Assembly: GCA_021767625.1 (NCBI GenBank) | Contig: JAASTB010000003.1 | Span: 1 to 29,693, forward strand | Direction of reading: 5' to 3' | DNA from: Wenzhouxiangella sp. | GTDB taxonomy: Bacteria; Pseudomonadota; Gammaproteobacteria; Xanthomonadales; Wenzhouxiangellaceae | Length of the DNA stretch: 29,693 bases | The notes under the pieces: generated by a model | Told to the model about the DNA's origin: nothing | The model's database searches: none | Seen by the model: only the letters and a program-made list of their open reading frames with translations | Shown: one piece after another, positions 21,767 through 29,693 of the stretch | How the letters are laid out: each line of letters begins with the position of its first letter | Position numbering within the stretch: position 1 is the first letter of the stretch | Translations under genes and position numbers: made by a program

Positions 21767-24469
21767 TCAGCCGGTGTTCTGCAACCCCTGGGCGATCCCG
21801 TGTACGCTGTCGATCAGGGCCAGCTCCAGGGCCTCGTCCTTCGAGCCGCCGGCGCGCCAGCGCTCGAGCAGTTCCACCTGGGTGAAGCTCATCGGATCGA
21901 CGTAGGGGTTGCGCAGCAGGATCGAGCGTTTCAGCGTCGGGTCCTTGTCGAGCAGTTCGTCCTGGCCGAGGATTCGGCAGATCATCTCACGGGTTCGGGC
22001 GAACTCGCGCTCGATGGTCGGAAAGTAGCGTTCGCCCAGCTCGCCGGCCAGCGCGGCGTAGTGGCGACCGATGCCGATGTCGGCCTTGGACATGGCCATC
22101 TCGGCGTCGGAGAGCAGGTTGGAGAAGAACAGCCATTCGCGCGCCATTTCCTCGACCTGGTCGAAACCGACGTCGTCGATCAGGCGCTCCAGGCCGGTGC
22201 CCAGGCCGTACCAGCCCGGAAGCCCCTGCCTGGACTGGCCCCAGGCAAATACCCAGGGAATGGCACGCAAGCCCGAAATACCGGTCTTCTTCGCTCTTGA
22301 TGCCGGGCGCGAGCCGATGCGCATGCGCTCGATCACGTCGATGGGGGTGGCCAGGCGGAAGTATTCGCCGAAGTCCTCGTCACCGTAGACGAGTTCGCGG
22401 TAGGCCGTGCGCGAGTGGTCGGCCAGGCGCGCCATGGCCCGGCGCCAGGGGCCTTCCTCGCTGTCGGGGTCGTGGTCGAGGAAGCCCGCCTTGATCACCG
22501 CGCCGGTGGTCTGTTCGAGATTACGCACGGCGATCGTTCGCAGGCCGTACTTGCGATGGATCACCTCGCCCTGCTCGGTCATGCGCAGGCGACCGCCCAC
22601 CGATCCGACGGGCGCGGCCAGGACCGCGCGCGGGGTCTTGCCGCCGCCGCGGCCCACCGTGCCGCCCCGACCGTGGAAGAACGTGACCTTCACGCCGTGC
22701 TGCTGGAACAAGGCCAGCAGTTTGCGCTGGGCGTCCTGGAGGGACCAACGCGAGGCGACCATGCCGCCGTCCTTGTTGGAATCGGAGTAGCCCAGCATCA
22801 CCGTCTGCCGGTCGCCGCGCTGCGCGAGCAGCTCGCGCCACACGTCGAGCCCCAGCAGCCCCTCCATCACGCCTTCGGCGGCGATCAGGTCGTCGACCGT
22901 CTCGAAAAGCGGCACGATGTCGAGGCCGTCGCGATCGACGCCGGCGGCCCGCGCCATGAACCACGCGGCCAGGATGTCGTCGGCGTTGCGGCTCATCGAG
23001 ATGATCAGCGTGGTGATCGCGCGGGCGCCGAACTTGTCGTGAGCCCGGCCCGCGGCCGCCAGGAGCTTGAACACCGGATGGGAGGCGCCGGAATCCGCTC
23101 CGTCGGGAACGCGGCCCTGAGCGACGGCGTCCTCGAGATAGGCGGTCCTTTCCTCCGGCGCCCGGTCGGGCCATTCGGGATCGTCGATCAGTTCGGCCAC
23201 CGCCTCGTGCAGGTCGCCGGAATCGATGCGCAGGTCCAGCGCGGCCAGGTGGAAGCCGAAGATATCGATCCGGCGCAGCAGGCGCTCGACGGGGAAGAGA
23301 CCGGCGCGGCGGCCGCGATTGGCCTTCAGGCTCTCGGCGATGAGCTTTAGGTCGGCGGCGAACTCGTCGACGTGCCCGTAGGCACCTTCACCGTCGTCGA
23401 CGGTGGCCTTCAGGCGCGCCTCGACCAGATTGAGCAATACGCGGTAGGGCATCTCCGCGTGACGCGCCGGGATCGCCTCGGCTTCCTGGGGCAGGAGACG
23501 ACGGTACTCGCCGACGCGCTCGCGCACCTCTGCGCTGACGTCCACGCGCCCCTCGGTCTGGCTGAGAAGGCGGTTGAGCCGGCGCACCTCGCCGAGGTAG
23601 TTGCCGATCACCTGCCGGCGTTGCTCGGTCAAGGTCTCCATCACCGTCTCGCCGGTGACGTTGGGGTTGCCGTCCATGTCGCCGCCCACCCAGGAGCCGA
23701 AGCGCAGCACCGACGGCAGGTCCCCCGGCCACAGCTCCTTGCCCCAGGCGCGGGTGGCGGCCTCGGCCAGGTTCTCGTGCACGACGGGTGCAACACGGTA
23801 GAGCACGTTGGCCAGGTAGTAGTGGGCGTGCTCGGCCTCGTCCGCCACGCTCGGCCGGGTGCGCGACTGCTCGGCGGTCTGCCAGGCGATGGTCTGCTCC
23901 ATGCGAACGCGATCGATCAGGCGGTTGGCGGCGTTTTCCGACAATCCCGGATCCAGTCGCTCCACCAGGTAGCGCGCCATGCGCTGCTCCTTTTCGAGGA
24001 CCGATCGTCGCGTGGCTTCGGTCGGATGCGCGGTGAACACCGGCTCGACCAGCAGGTCGTCCAGGCAAGCGCGCACGTCCTCCCAGTCCTTGCCCTCCCC
24101 GGCCAGCTTCTCGAACACGTCGGCCAGGGAATCGGGCTGCACGCCCTCGCCGGCCGCCTTGTACTCGCGGCGGCGCCGGATGCGATGAACCTGTTCGGCC
24201 AGGTTCACCATGCGGAACCAGGCGGCAAAGGCCCGAACGAAAGCGCTGGCCTCGCCGGCGTCTGCGATTCGACACTGCTCCAGCAGCGAGGAGCCGTCGT
24301 CTTCGCCCACGCGCCGGGCGATGGCCGCCGAACGCGAGGTCTCGACGCGCTCGAATAGCTCGTCTCCGCACTGCTCTCGGAGCAACTCCCCGATCATTGC
24401 GCCAAGCAGGCTGACGTCGTCGCGAAGTGCTTGGTGTTCAGGGGGGAAATCGATGTCCTGGCGTTTCAT
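21767..24469 (-). CDS. ppc: Phosphoenolpyruvate carboxylase
   Basis: Cytosolic anaplerotic enzyme: PEP + bicarbonate to oxaloacetate + phosphate. 900 residues, normal bacterial length. Signature pieces: VFTAHPTEATRRS (catalytic His about 137), LGYSDSNKDGG, FFHGRGGTVGRGGG, AIPWVFAWGQSR, and the invariant C-terminal QNTG. The ATG at 24469 (MKRQDIDFPP) is preferred to an in-frame start at 24541 because the extra residues look non-coding and the family begins near here. No strong ribosome site is visible. 81 nt downstream of the CIA30-like gene and upstream of the tRNA-Thr promoter. Confidence 0.98.
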   Translation of the reverse strand: MKRQDIDFPPEHQALRDDVSLLGAMIGELLREQCGDELFERVETSRSAAIARRVGEDDGSSLLEQCRIADAGEASAFVRAFAAWFRMVNLAEQVHRIRRRREYKAAGEGVQPDSLADVFEKLAGEGKDWEDVRACLDDLLVEPVFTAHPTEATRRSVLEKEQRMARYLVERLDPGLSENAANRLIDRVRMEQTIAWQTAEQSRTRPSVADEAEHAHYYLANVLYRVAPVVHENLAEAATRAWGKELWPGDLPSVLRFGSWVGGDMDGNPNVTGETVMETLTEQRRQVIGNYLGEVRRLNRLLSQTEGRVDVSAEVRERVGEYRRLLPQEAEAIPARHAEMPYRVLLNLVEARLKATVDDGEGAYGHVDEFAADLKLIAESLKANRGRRAGLFPVERLLRRIDIFGFHLAALDLRIDSGDLHEAVAELIDDPEWPDRAPEERTAYLEDAVAQGRVPDGADSGASHPVFKLLAAAGRAHDKFGARAITTLIISMSRNADDILAAWFMARAAGVDRDGLDIVPLFETVDDLIAAEGVMEGLLGLDVWRELLAQRGDRQTVMLGYSDSNKDGGMVASRWSLQDAQRKLLALFQQHGVKVTFFHGRGGTVGRGGGKTPRAVLAAPVGSVGGRLRMTEQGEVIHRKYGLRTIAVRNLEQTTGAVIKAGFLDHDPDSEEGPWRRAMARLADHSRTAYRELVYGDEDFGEYFRLATPIDVIERMRIGSRPASRAKKTGISGLRAIPWVFAWGQSRQGLPGWYGLGTGLERLIDDVGFDQVEEMAREWLFFSNLLSDAEMAMSKADIGIGRHYAALAGELGERYFPTIEREFARTREMICRILGQDELLDKDPTLKRSILLRNPYVDPMSFTQVELLERWRAGGSKDEALELALIDSVHGIAQGLQNTG

Positions 24470-24550
24470 GGGAAGCGGTCGTTTGGGCGTCGGTCTGCAA
24501 TAGTAAACGCGCGCCGCGGCGAATACTCGCAATCCGGTCAAATGGATCGA

Positions 24551-25141
24551 CTAGCCGTCGCGATAAGCCCGGACGAAGTCGACCTCCAGCTCGAACGGGC
24601 CGTCCTTTCCGTCCAGGATGTAAAAACCGACTCGCTCGATGCGATCCAGTTGCATCGGCGGCACATCGACCCGACGGCCGAAGACCGTCGCGCGCAGGGC
24701 CGAGAACGGAACTCTGACCGTCCGCCAGTCGGCCCCGGTCTCGAACGGCGCCCGGCGCGACACGCTCCGCCAGCCGTAACGCTGGCCGTCATTGACCTCG
24801 ACCTCGAAAGTCCGGCCATTGCCACGCACGCGCAGCTCGAGCCCGTCGAAGGCGGACAGGTCGACGGACTGCGGCGTTCGAATCGAAGTGAATCCTCCAC
24901 CGCGCGTAACCAGGGTGCCGAAGAAGCGCAAGCGATCGTCTTCGATCTCGACAAACCCTTTCGAGCGGCCGCCCATGACGCCGTCGTTGACGACCTGCCA
25001 ACTCCGCTCGCGCGGATCCGAGAAATCGAAAAGCGTCATGGCGTCACTCCTTTCCTCATCGGTAGCGACCGCTTCCGACAGGAGCAGGACCAGCATGAGC
25101 GCCGAAAACACTTGCGGAATGAGACCGGGCCGGATCGGCAT
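24551..25141 (-). CDS. CIA30 family exported protein
   Basis: 196 residues. An N-terminal hydrophobic signal (about 8-26) precedes a beta-sandwich CIA30 domain: FSDPRERSWQVVNDGVMGGRSKG, FFGTLVTRGGGFTSIRT, LELRVRGNGRTFEVEV, VPFSALRATVFGR and RVGFYILDGKDGPFELEVDFV. The VNDGVMGGRS block is the hallmark. Mitochondrial CIA30 assists complex I assembly, but bacterial members, often with signal peptides like this one, have no settled role. The ATG at 25141 is used; a GTG at 25165 in frame is possible. Lies between the GGDEF gene and ppc, all leftward. Confidence 0.88.
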   Translation of the reverse strand: MPIRPGLIPQVFSALMLVLLLSEAVATDEERSDAMTLFDFSDPRERSWQVVNDGVMGGRSKGFVEIEDDRLRFFGTLVTRGGGFTSIRTPQSVDLSAFDGLELRVRGNGRTFEVEVNDGQRYGWRSVSRRAPFETGADWRTVRVPFSALRATVFGRRVDVPPMQLDRIERVGFYILDGKDGPFELEVDFVRAYRDG

Positions 25142-25200
25142 CGAAAGCGTCGACTCGTTGTCCACGCGCCGACAGTAGCCGCCCGACCGTGAAGGCAGGA

Positions 25201-26922
25201 TCAGCCGCCGGGCCCGCCCGCAATTTCGACGCGATCGCGTCCCGAGCGCTTGGCGCGATAAAGCGCCGAATCGGCCCGTTCGACGATTTCATCCAGGGTC
25301 TCGTCCGCGGCGGCCTGGGCCAGCCCGATGCTTATCGTTACACCTTCCAGTCCCTCGAAGGCCAGCTGCCGGACCTCCGCACAGATGCGGTCGCCCAGCA
25401 GGCGCGCTTCCTCGGCGCAGGTGTCCGGAAGCAAGGCAACGAATTCTTCCCCACCCCAGCGGCCGACTACGTCCAGACCTCGCACGGTGTCATGGAGGTG
25501 CGCGGCAACTCGCTTGAGCACCTCGTCACCGAACAAGTGCCCATAGCGATCATTGATGCTCTTGAAGTGATCCACGTCGAGCAACATCAGGGAAACGGAC
25601 TGCCCGATAGACGCGGCCTTCTCGAGGAGCTCGACCGCCTTTGCCTCGAACTTGCGCCGATTCCAGAGCCCGGTCAGAAAATCCTGCTCGGCCTGCTTGA
25701 CCGGCGTCAGGTCACGCACCACTGCATAGATGCCGGCCACCTCGCCGTCGTGTCCCAGGCTGGGCTGATACTGCGCCAAGACAGTTCGCCGCCCACCCTC
25801 CTTGTAGGGAATCTCGGCCTCGTAGCTGACCTCGTCGCCACTAAAAGCTGCATCGACGTAGGGGCGAATGCGTTCATAGGCTTCCTCGCCGATCACCTCC
25901 CACATGTACTGGCCGCGGATATCGGCCGCCTCGACGCCGAACCAGTCCTCGTAGGCGGCATTGACCTCCCGGTAACGCCTTTCCCGATCGACGTACGAGA
26001 CCAGCAGCGGAATGGCGTCGACGAGCATGCTCCGCCGGTTTACTTCGCGCTCGAAGCTGGCTGCATTGAAAAGCGCCGCGGCCAGAATGCCCGAAGCGAT
26101 CTCGAGCAGCTGCACGTCCTCGTTGGAAAACGCATTCGGCCGCGAAGCATAGACCTTGAGAACCCCGTAACAGCGCTGGTCGTGGATCAGCGGCACCAGG
26201 ATTCCGGACACGAAGCCGACCTTGCGCGCAGCCTCCCGGTGAACGCGGGGATCAAGGCCGGTATCGTCGGTCTTGATGATCTCGCGACCCAGGAAACAGT
26301 GCCCGGTCAGGCTCCCCTTGATCGGAAGCCGGAGTCCGAGCGAACCTTCGGCCAGGCCAGCCACGGCCCTGTAGATCATTTCGTCGTCCTCGGCCTCTTC
26401 GACCACCGCGGCATCGGCACCGCTGATCTGCAGCGCGGCGTCGGCCACCCGCTGCCGGACCCGTTGCAGGTCCAGCCCGCCAGTGACAACCTCTCTTTGC
26501 AGGTCGACGACCCGTTCGAGATTCTCCCGCCGTCGGCGGCGAATTCGTCGCGCAGTCACGTCCTCGTGCACTGCGACAAAGTGAGTCACCCGTCCGTTGG
26601 CATCCGGCTCGGGTGTCAGCACGAAGTGCATGAGAAAAGGCTCACCGTCCTTGCGGTAGCACCACCATTCGCCCTCGACCCGCGTTCCCTCGGCGAAGGC
26701 AGTGTCCAGCGAGGTGATGACATCGGAGTCGGTCAATTCGCCGCGCAGGAATCCCGGCACCCGGCCGACCAGCTCCGTACGCTCGTAGCCGGTCATGGCC
26801 TCGAAAGCGGCGTTGACGTAGACGACGCGTGCAGCAGACTCACCGGACTGCTTTTCGAAAATCGTCACGGCATCGCGTGAACGCTCCAACGCCCGCTCCA
26901 GTAATCGCGACTGCAACGGCAT
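25201..26922 (-). CDS. PAS-GAF-PAS-GGDEF diguanylate cyclase
   Basis: 573 residues, no membrane helix, cytosolic sensor. Order: PAS (about 8-130, with VYVNAAFEAMTGY and a PAC-like tail), GAF (about 140-300), PAS (about 308-425), GGDEF (about 430-570). The active-site motif GGEEF (490-494) is intact, and the allosteric I-site RGLD (481-484) lies exactly five residues upstream, so it should make c-di-GMP from GTP with product inhibition. The DVDHFKSINDRYGH segment is typical. GGAGAGG lies 4 nt before the ATG. Divergent from the PLP-enzyme gene across a 150-nt gap. The signal sensed is unknown. Confidence 0.95.
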   Translation of the reverse strand: MPLQSRLLERALERSRDAVTIFEKQSGESAARVVYVNAAFEAMTGYERTELVGRVPGFLRGELTDSDVITSLDTAFAEGTRVEGEWWCYRKDGEPFLMHFVLTPEPDANGRVTHFVAVHEDVTARRIRRRRRENLERVVDLQREVVTGGLDLQRVRQRVADAALQISGADAAVVEEAEDDEMIYRAVAGLAEGSLGLRLPIKGSLTGHCFLGREIIKTDDTGLDPRVHREAARKVGFVSGILVPLIHDQRCYGVLKVYASRPNAFSNEDVQLLEIASGILAAALFNAASFEREVNRRSMLVDAIPLLVSYVDRERRYREVNAAYEDWFGVEAADIRGQYMWEVIGEEAYERIRPYVDAAFSGDEVSYEAEIPYKEGGRRTVLAQYQPSLGHDGEVAGIYAVVRDLTPVKQAEQDFLTGLWNRRKFEAKAVELLEKAASIGQSVSLMLLDVDHFKSINDRYGHLFGDEVLKRVAAHLHDTVRGLDVVGRWGGEEFVALLPDTCAEEARLLGDRICAEVRQLAFEGLEGVTISIGLAQAAADETLDEIVERADSALYRAKRSGRDRVEIAGGPGG

Positions 26923-27072
26923 GCGCCTCTCCGAAACCCTAAAAAGTCATACAAAGTGCACAATAGGCCAAGGGGCGCGTGCAGACAAGCCACGCTCCCC
27001 ACGGTCGCCCGCGGGAGCGATGGCGCGGGCGATAATGGCGCCGAGCCCATTCTTTCGATATCGGGAGCATCC

Positions 27073-28206
27073 ATGGATCGAGCCGGATGGAACACCCCGG
27101 CCCTGCTGATCGACGAGCAACGCTTCGAGCGCAACCTGGCGCGCCTGAATCGCCGCCTGGCTCGGCTCGGCGCGCCGCTGCGGCCCCACCTCAAGACGGT
27201 CAAGAACGTCGAACTGGCGCGCCGCATGCTCGCCGGCCACCCCGGCGGCGCGACGGTTTCCACGCTTGCCGAAGCCGACCACTTCTTTGCCGCCGGCATT
27301 GACGACCTGCTCTACGCCGTGGGCATCGCGCCCGGCAAGCTCGAAGCGGCTGCACGGCGCATCGCCGACGGCGTGCACCTGACGCTGATCCTCGATCATC
27401 CCGACGCCGCCCGCGCCGTGGCCGGTGCCGCACAGCGGCTCGACACGAACTTCCGCGTGCTGCTCGAAGTCGACGCCGACGGACATCGTGCGGGCTTCCG
27501 GCCCGACGACCCCGTCCTTCTCGAATCCGCCCGGATTCTGGCTAACGGCGGCGCAACGCCGGCCGGCGTCATGGTGCACGCCGGTGGCTCCTATGCCTGC
27601 CGGGATCGCGAGTGCCTGGTTCGGATGGCACAACGGGAGCGCGACGGCGCCGTCGCCGCGGCCGGAGCGCTCCGTGCGGCCGGTTTCGAGGCCCCCGTCG
27701 TCAGCGTGGGCTCGACGCCGACGGCGATGTTCGCGCAAGACCTGACCGGCGTCACCGAAGTCCGCGCCGGGGTCTACGCTTTCATGGACCTGGTCATGGC
27801 CGGCCTGGGCGTGTGCGAACTCGACGACATCGCCGTCTCGGTGCTCACCGAAGTCATCGGGCATCGGCGCGAGCACGGCCAGGTCCTGGTCGATGCCGGC
27901 TGGATGTCCCTGTCCCGCGACCGCGGCACGGCCGACCAGGCAATAGACCGCGGCTACGGCGTGGTCTGCGACGAAACCGGTCAGGTGCTTTCACCGGAAG
28001 TGATCGTCAGCGCCACCAACCAGGAGCACGGCATCCTTGCCCGCCGCGACGGCGAGTCACTGAAGCTCCACGACTTCCCGATCGGCCGACGCCTGCGCAT
28101 CTTGCCCAACCACGCCTGCGCCACTGCCGGCCAATTCGAGCATTTGTGGTTGGCGGACCCCGAAGGCAGACCCGTTCGGAAACTGGAACGTTGCCGCGGC
28201 TGGTAG
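27073..28206 (+). CDS. D-threonine aldolase / D-serine dehydratase-like PLP enzyme (alanine racemase N-terminal fold)
   Basis: 377 residues, cytosolic fold-type III PLP enzyme. The PLP Lys is Lys41 in RPHLKTVKN. GSTPTAMF is the phosphate-binding loop. The C-terminal LPNHACATA supplies His347 and Cys349, the metal pair of the DSD1/D-threonine aldolase family. Members cleave D-threonine-type beta-hydroxy-D-amino acids to glycine plus an aldehyde, or deaminate D-serine. GGGAG lies 5 nt before the ATG at 27073; in-frame upstream codons (from 26956) have no such support. Followed 78 nt later by the TetR gene. D-amino acid use fits the peptide-degrading character of the window. Confidence 0.92.
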   Translation: MDRAGWNTPALLIDEQRFERNLARLNRRLARLGAPLRPHLKTVKNVELARRMLAGHPGGATVSTLAEADHFFAAGIDDLLYAVGIAPGKLEAAARRIADGVHLTLILDHPDAARAVAGAAQRLDTNFRVLLEVDADGHRAGFRPDDPVLLESARILANGGATPAGVMVHAGGSYACRDRECLVRMAQRERDGAVAAAGALRAAGFEAPVVSVGSTPTAMFAQDLTGVTEVRAGVYAFMDLVMAGLGVCELDDIAVSVLTEVIGHRREHGQVLVDAGWMSLSRDRGTADQAIDRGYGVVCDETGQVLSPEVIVSATNQEHGILARRDGESLKLHDFPIGRRLRILPNHACATAGQFEHLWLADPEGRPVRKLERCRGW

Positions 28207-28230
28207 AAGGTTTATCGCCAAACCGCCTTT

Positions 28231-28256
28231 AATGGCAGCATTTGTAGATTGCCATT
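28231..28256. promoter_or_regulatory. possible TetR-type operator
   Basis: Inverted half-sites AATGGCA (28231-28237) and TGCCATT (28250-28256) with a 12-nt spacer, 29 nt upstream of the TetR-family start. The placement suits autoregulation. The spacer is longer than in many TetR operators, so this is tentative. Confidence 0.4.
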
Positions 28257-28284
28257 CTCTTTTTGGCGCCGCAGAATTGCGGCC

Positions 28285-28920
28285 ATGAGCACTTACCAGC
28301 CACCCCGTCAGGCCCGCGCACGCGCCACCGTCGAGCGGATTTTCGAGGCCACCGTCCGCCTGCTCGAGGATCGCCCTTTCGAAGCCCTGTCGGTCGCCGA
28401 TATCGTCACCGAGGCCCACACCTCGGTCGGCGCCTTCTACAAGCGCTTCTCCAGCAAGGACGCCCTGTTGCCCGTCTTGCTCGACTGGATCCACCGGCAG
28501 CAGTTCGAGGCCATCGAATCCTTCGTCGACGAATCCAACTGGCAGGGCATCGGCCTGTCCGGGCGGGTGGACGCATTCGTAGAGAGCCTGGTCGACTCCT
28601 ACCGGCAGCACCACCACCTGATGAAAGCGCTCGTTGCCCGCCAGTACTCGGCCGACAACGCACAGTCTGCCGAGCAGATCGAGAGCGCCGAGCGCACCCT
28701 GCACTACTACGCCGACTGGCTGCTGGCCTGCCGGGATGAAATTCGCCATCCCCGACCGGAGGCCGCGGTGCCCATCGGATTGACCGGCCTGGTCACGCAG
28801 GCACAGACGCGCCTGCTCTTCGGGGCGCGTTCGATCGAGCTGTCCGACGCGGCCTTCACCCATGAACTCAAACGAGCACTGCTCGCCTATCTCGGAGACG
28901 ACACCGATGAACCTAGCTGA
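28285..28920 (+). CDS. TetR/AcrR family transcriptional regulator
   Basis: 211 residues. The N-terminal HTH (about 10-60) has ATVERIFEATVRLLEDRPFEALSVADIVTEAHTSVGAFYKRFSSKDAL, the standard TetR DNA-binding pattern including the tyrosine recognition-helix segment. The C-terminal ligand domain is all-helical and not recognised. The ATG at 28285 is chosen because the HTH then starts at the usual distance; a frame start at 28249 overlaps the inverted repeat that may be its operator. It overlaps the CPBP protease gene by 14 nt, so the regulator probably controls itself and that partner. The ligand is unknown. Confidence 0.9.
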   Translation: MSTYQPPRQARARATVERIFEATVRLLEDRPFEALSVADIVTEAHTSVGAFYKRFSSKDALLPVLLDWIHRQQFEAIESFVDESNWQGIGLSGRVDAFVESLVDSYRQHHHLMKALVARQYSADNAQSAEQIESAERTLHYYADWLLACRDEIRHPRPEAAVPIGLTGLVTQAQTRLLFGARSIELSDAAFTHELKRALLAYLGDDTDEPS

Positions 28921-29653
28921 CCTTCTTCTTGTGACCGTTCTGGTCGTTGTCTTTCCCGCCTGGGAGTTCTGGCGCGGACCCGCCCTTCGCGCCCGCCTCA
29001 TGGCCGATCCCGCCGGCAAGGTCTCCGCCTACCGAACCACCTGCATCCAGCTCTGGAGCCTGGCGCTGCTCTTGCTGGTCCTCTACACGACGGGCAGTCT
29101 GTCGATCGCGGCGCTCGGCGTCCGTGAAGCACCTCGTTTCGGAGAGGCCGTCGTGGCGGTCGCCCTGCTTGGAGTGACACTCTATCTGGGCTGGTCGCTT
29201 TACTCGGTCGCACGGAACCCGGTCGTCAGAAAGCAAACCGCCGAGGCCATGCAGCCGCTGGCCTGGATGCTGCCCGCCGACCGGCGCGAGGCGATATGGT
29301 TCGTCGGCCCCGTTTCGCTCACGGCCGGCATCTGCGAGGAGCTGCTCTATCGCGGCTATCTGATGCAGTGGCTCGAGGGCTTCATGCCGGTCTGGGGCGC
29401 CATGCTGCTGAGCAGCATGATCTTCGGGTTGATGCATGCCTACCAGGGCCTGGGCGGCATCCTGCGCACCGCCGGACTCGGGCTCGTGATGGCGGGGCTG
29501 TTCGTGCTCACTGGCAGCCTGCTCTGGCCGATCCTCCTGCACGTCGTCATCGATGCCTACGCCGGAGCGCTGTCCGGGCTCGCCCTGCGCAAGGAGAGCA
29601 CCGCCGAGCCCGTCAAGAATGGGGCGACGCCGTGCGCCGCCCGAATCCGGTGA
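28907..29653 (+). CDS. CPBP (CAAX/Abi) family intramembrane metalloprotease
   Basis: 248 residues, about six to seven membrane helices. The catalytic motifs are complete: EELLYRG (Glu144, Glu145, Arg149), FGLMHAYQG (His177) and HVVIDAYAG (His212, Asp216). Family members are glutamate intramembrane proteases related to Rce1; bacterial roles include bacteriocin self-protection and membrane protein processing. The ATG at 28907 has GGAG 9 nt upstream and lies inside the end of the TetR gene, so expression is linked. The C-terminal tail is polar. The last 40 nt of the window after it hold no visible gene. Confidence 0.92.
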   Translation: MNLADLLLVTVLVVVFPAWEFWRGPALRARLMADPAGKVSAYRTTCIQLWSLALLLLVLYTTGSLSIAALGVREAPRFGEAVVAVALLGVTLYLGWSLYSVARNPVVRKQTAEAMQPLAWMLPADRREAIWFVGPVSLTAGICEELLYRGYLMQWLEGFMPVWGAMLLSSMIFGLMHAYQGLGGILRTAGLGLVMAGLFVLTGSLLWPILLHVVIDAYAGALSGLALRKESTAEPVKNGATPCAARIR

Positions 29654-29693
29654 CACTCAGCGCACGCCGCGCATCAACCGCAACTCGCTTGAA

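Noticed and set aside
24551..25141. Complex I assembly factor by direct analogy with mitochondrial CIA30
   Set aside because: The protein has an export signal and no nuo genes nearby, so the mitochondrial role cannot be transferred.

Overview
The window is GC-rich, gene-dense bacterial chromosome: about 28 protein genes, one tRNA, no rRNA, no CRISPR array and no intact insertion sequence. Proteins with Sec signal peptides, a CCA-encoding tRNA-Thr, a 900-residue PEP carboxylase, and secreted S8/S9/M20 peptidases suggest a proteolytic, probably aerobic gammaproteobacterium. The style recalls the Xanthomonadales/Wenzhouxiangella neighbourhood, but that placement is an impression and not a measurement.

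Layout. (1) 1-7.4 kb, protein and peptide turnover: a secreted proteinase K-like S8 protease with two C-terminal PPC-type domains on polyglycine linkers; a shared bidirectional terminator; a leftward run of S9 peptidase, M20 dipeptidase and apt; then a periplasmic histidine phosphatase and a small exported DUF2845-like protein. (2) 7.4-12.8 kb: a zinc alcohol dehydrogenase, then genes that look like surface-polymer decoration (sulfotransferase, GT-A glycosyltransferase, five-helix LtaS-like sulfatase-fold transferase, FkbM methyltransferase). (3) 12.8-20.8 kb, the most unusual part: a creatininase-family hydrolase, a GTP cyclohydrolase II whose N-terminal RibB-like domain has lost its catalytic motif, a RibD-type reductase without deaminase domain, and a tight five-gene leftward operon (zinc-less MDR dehydrogenase, PTPS-fold protein lacking the canonical catalytic residues, GT4 glycosyltransferase, SAM methyltransferase, LPG-synthase-TM membrane protein), next to a CDP-alcohol phosphatidyltransferase and a YceI protein. 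(4) 21.4-21.8 kb: tRNA-Thr(CGU) with a clear promoter and terminator, plus a duplicated 88-bp 3' flank and a string of hairpins. (5) 21.8-29.7 kb: ppc, CIA30-family exported protein, PAS-GAF-PAS-GGDEF cyclase, a D-threonine aldolase/D-serine dehydratase-like PLP enzyme, and a TetR regulator overlapping a CPBP membrane protease.

How genes may work together. Region 3 reads as a candidate pathway that starts from GTP, makes a diaminopyrimidine ribotide, reduces its ribose, processes it through a pterin-binding fold and a dehydrogenase, and then methylates, glycosylates and perhaps membrane-anchors or exports the product. The order and product are inference; the gene content, overlaps and the residue losses in the PTPS and RibB domains are seen directly.
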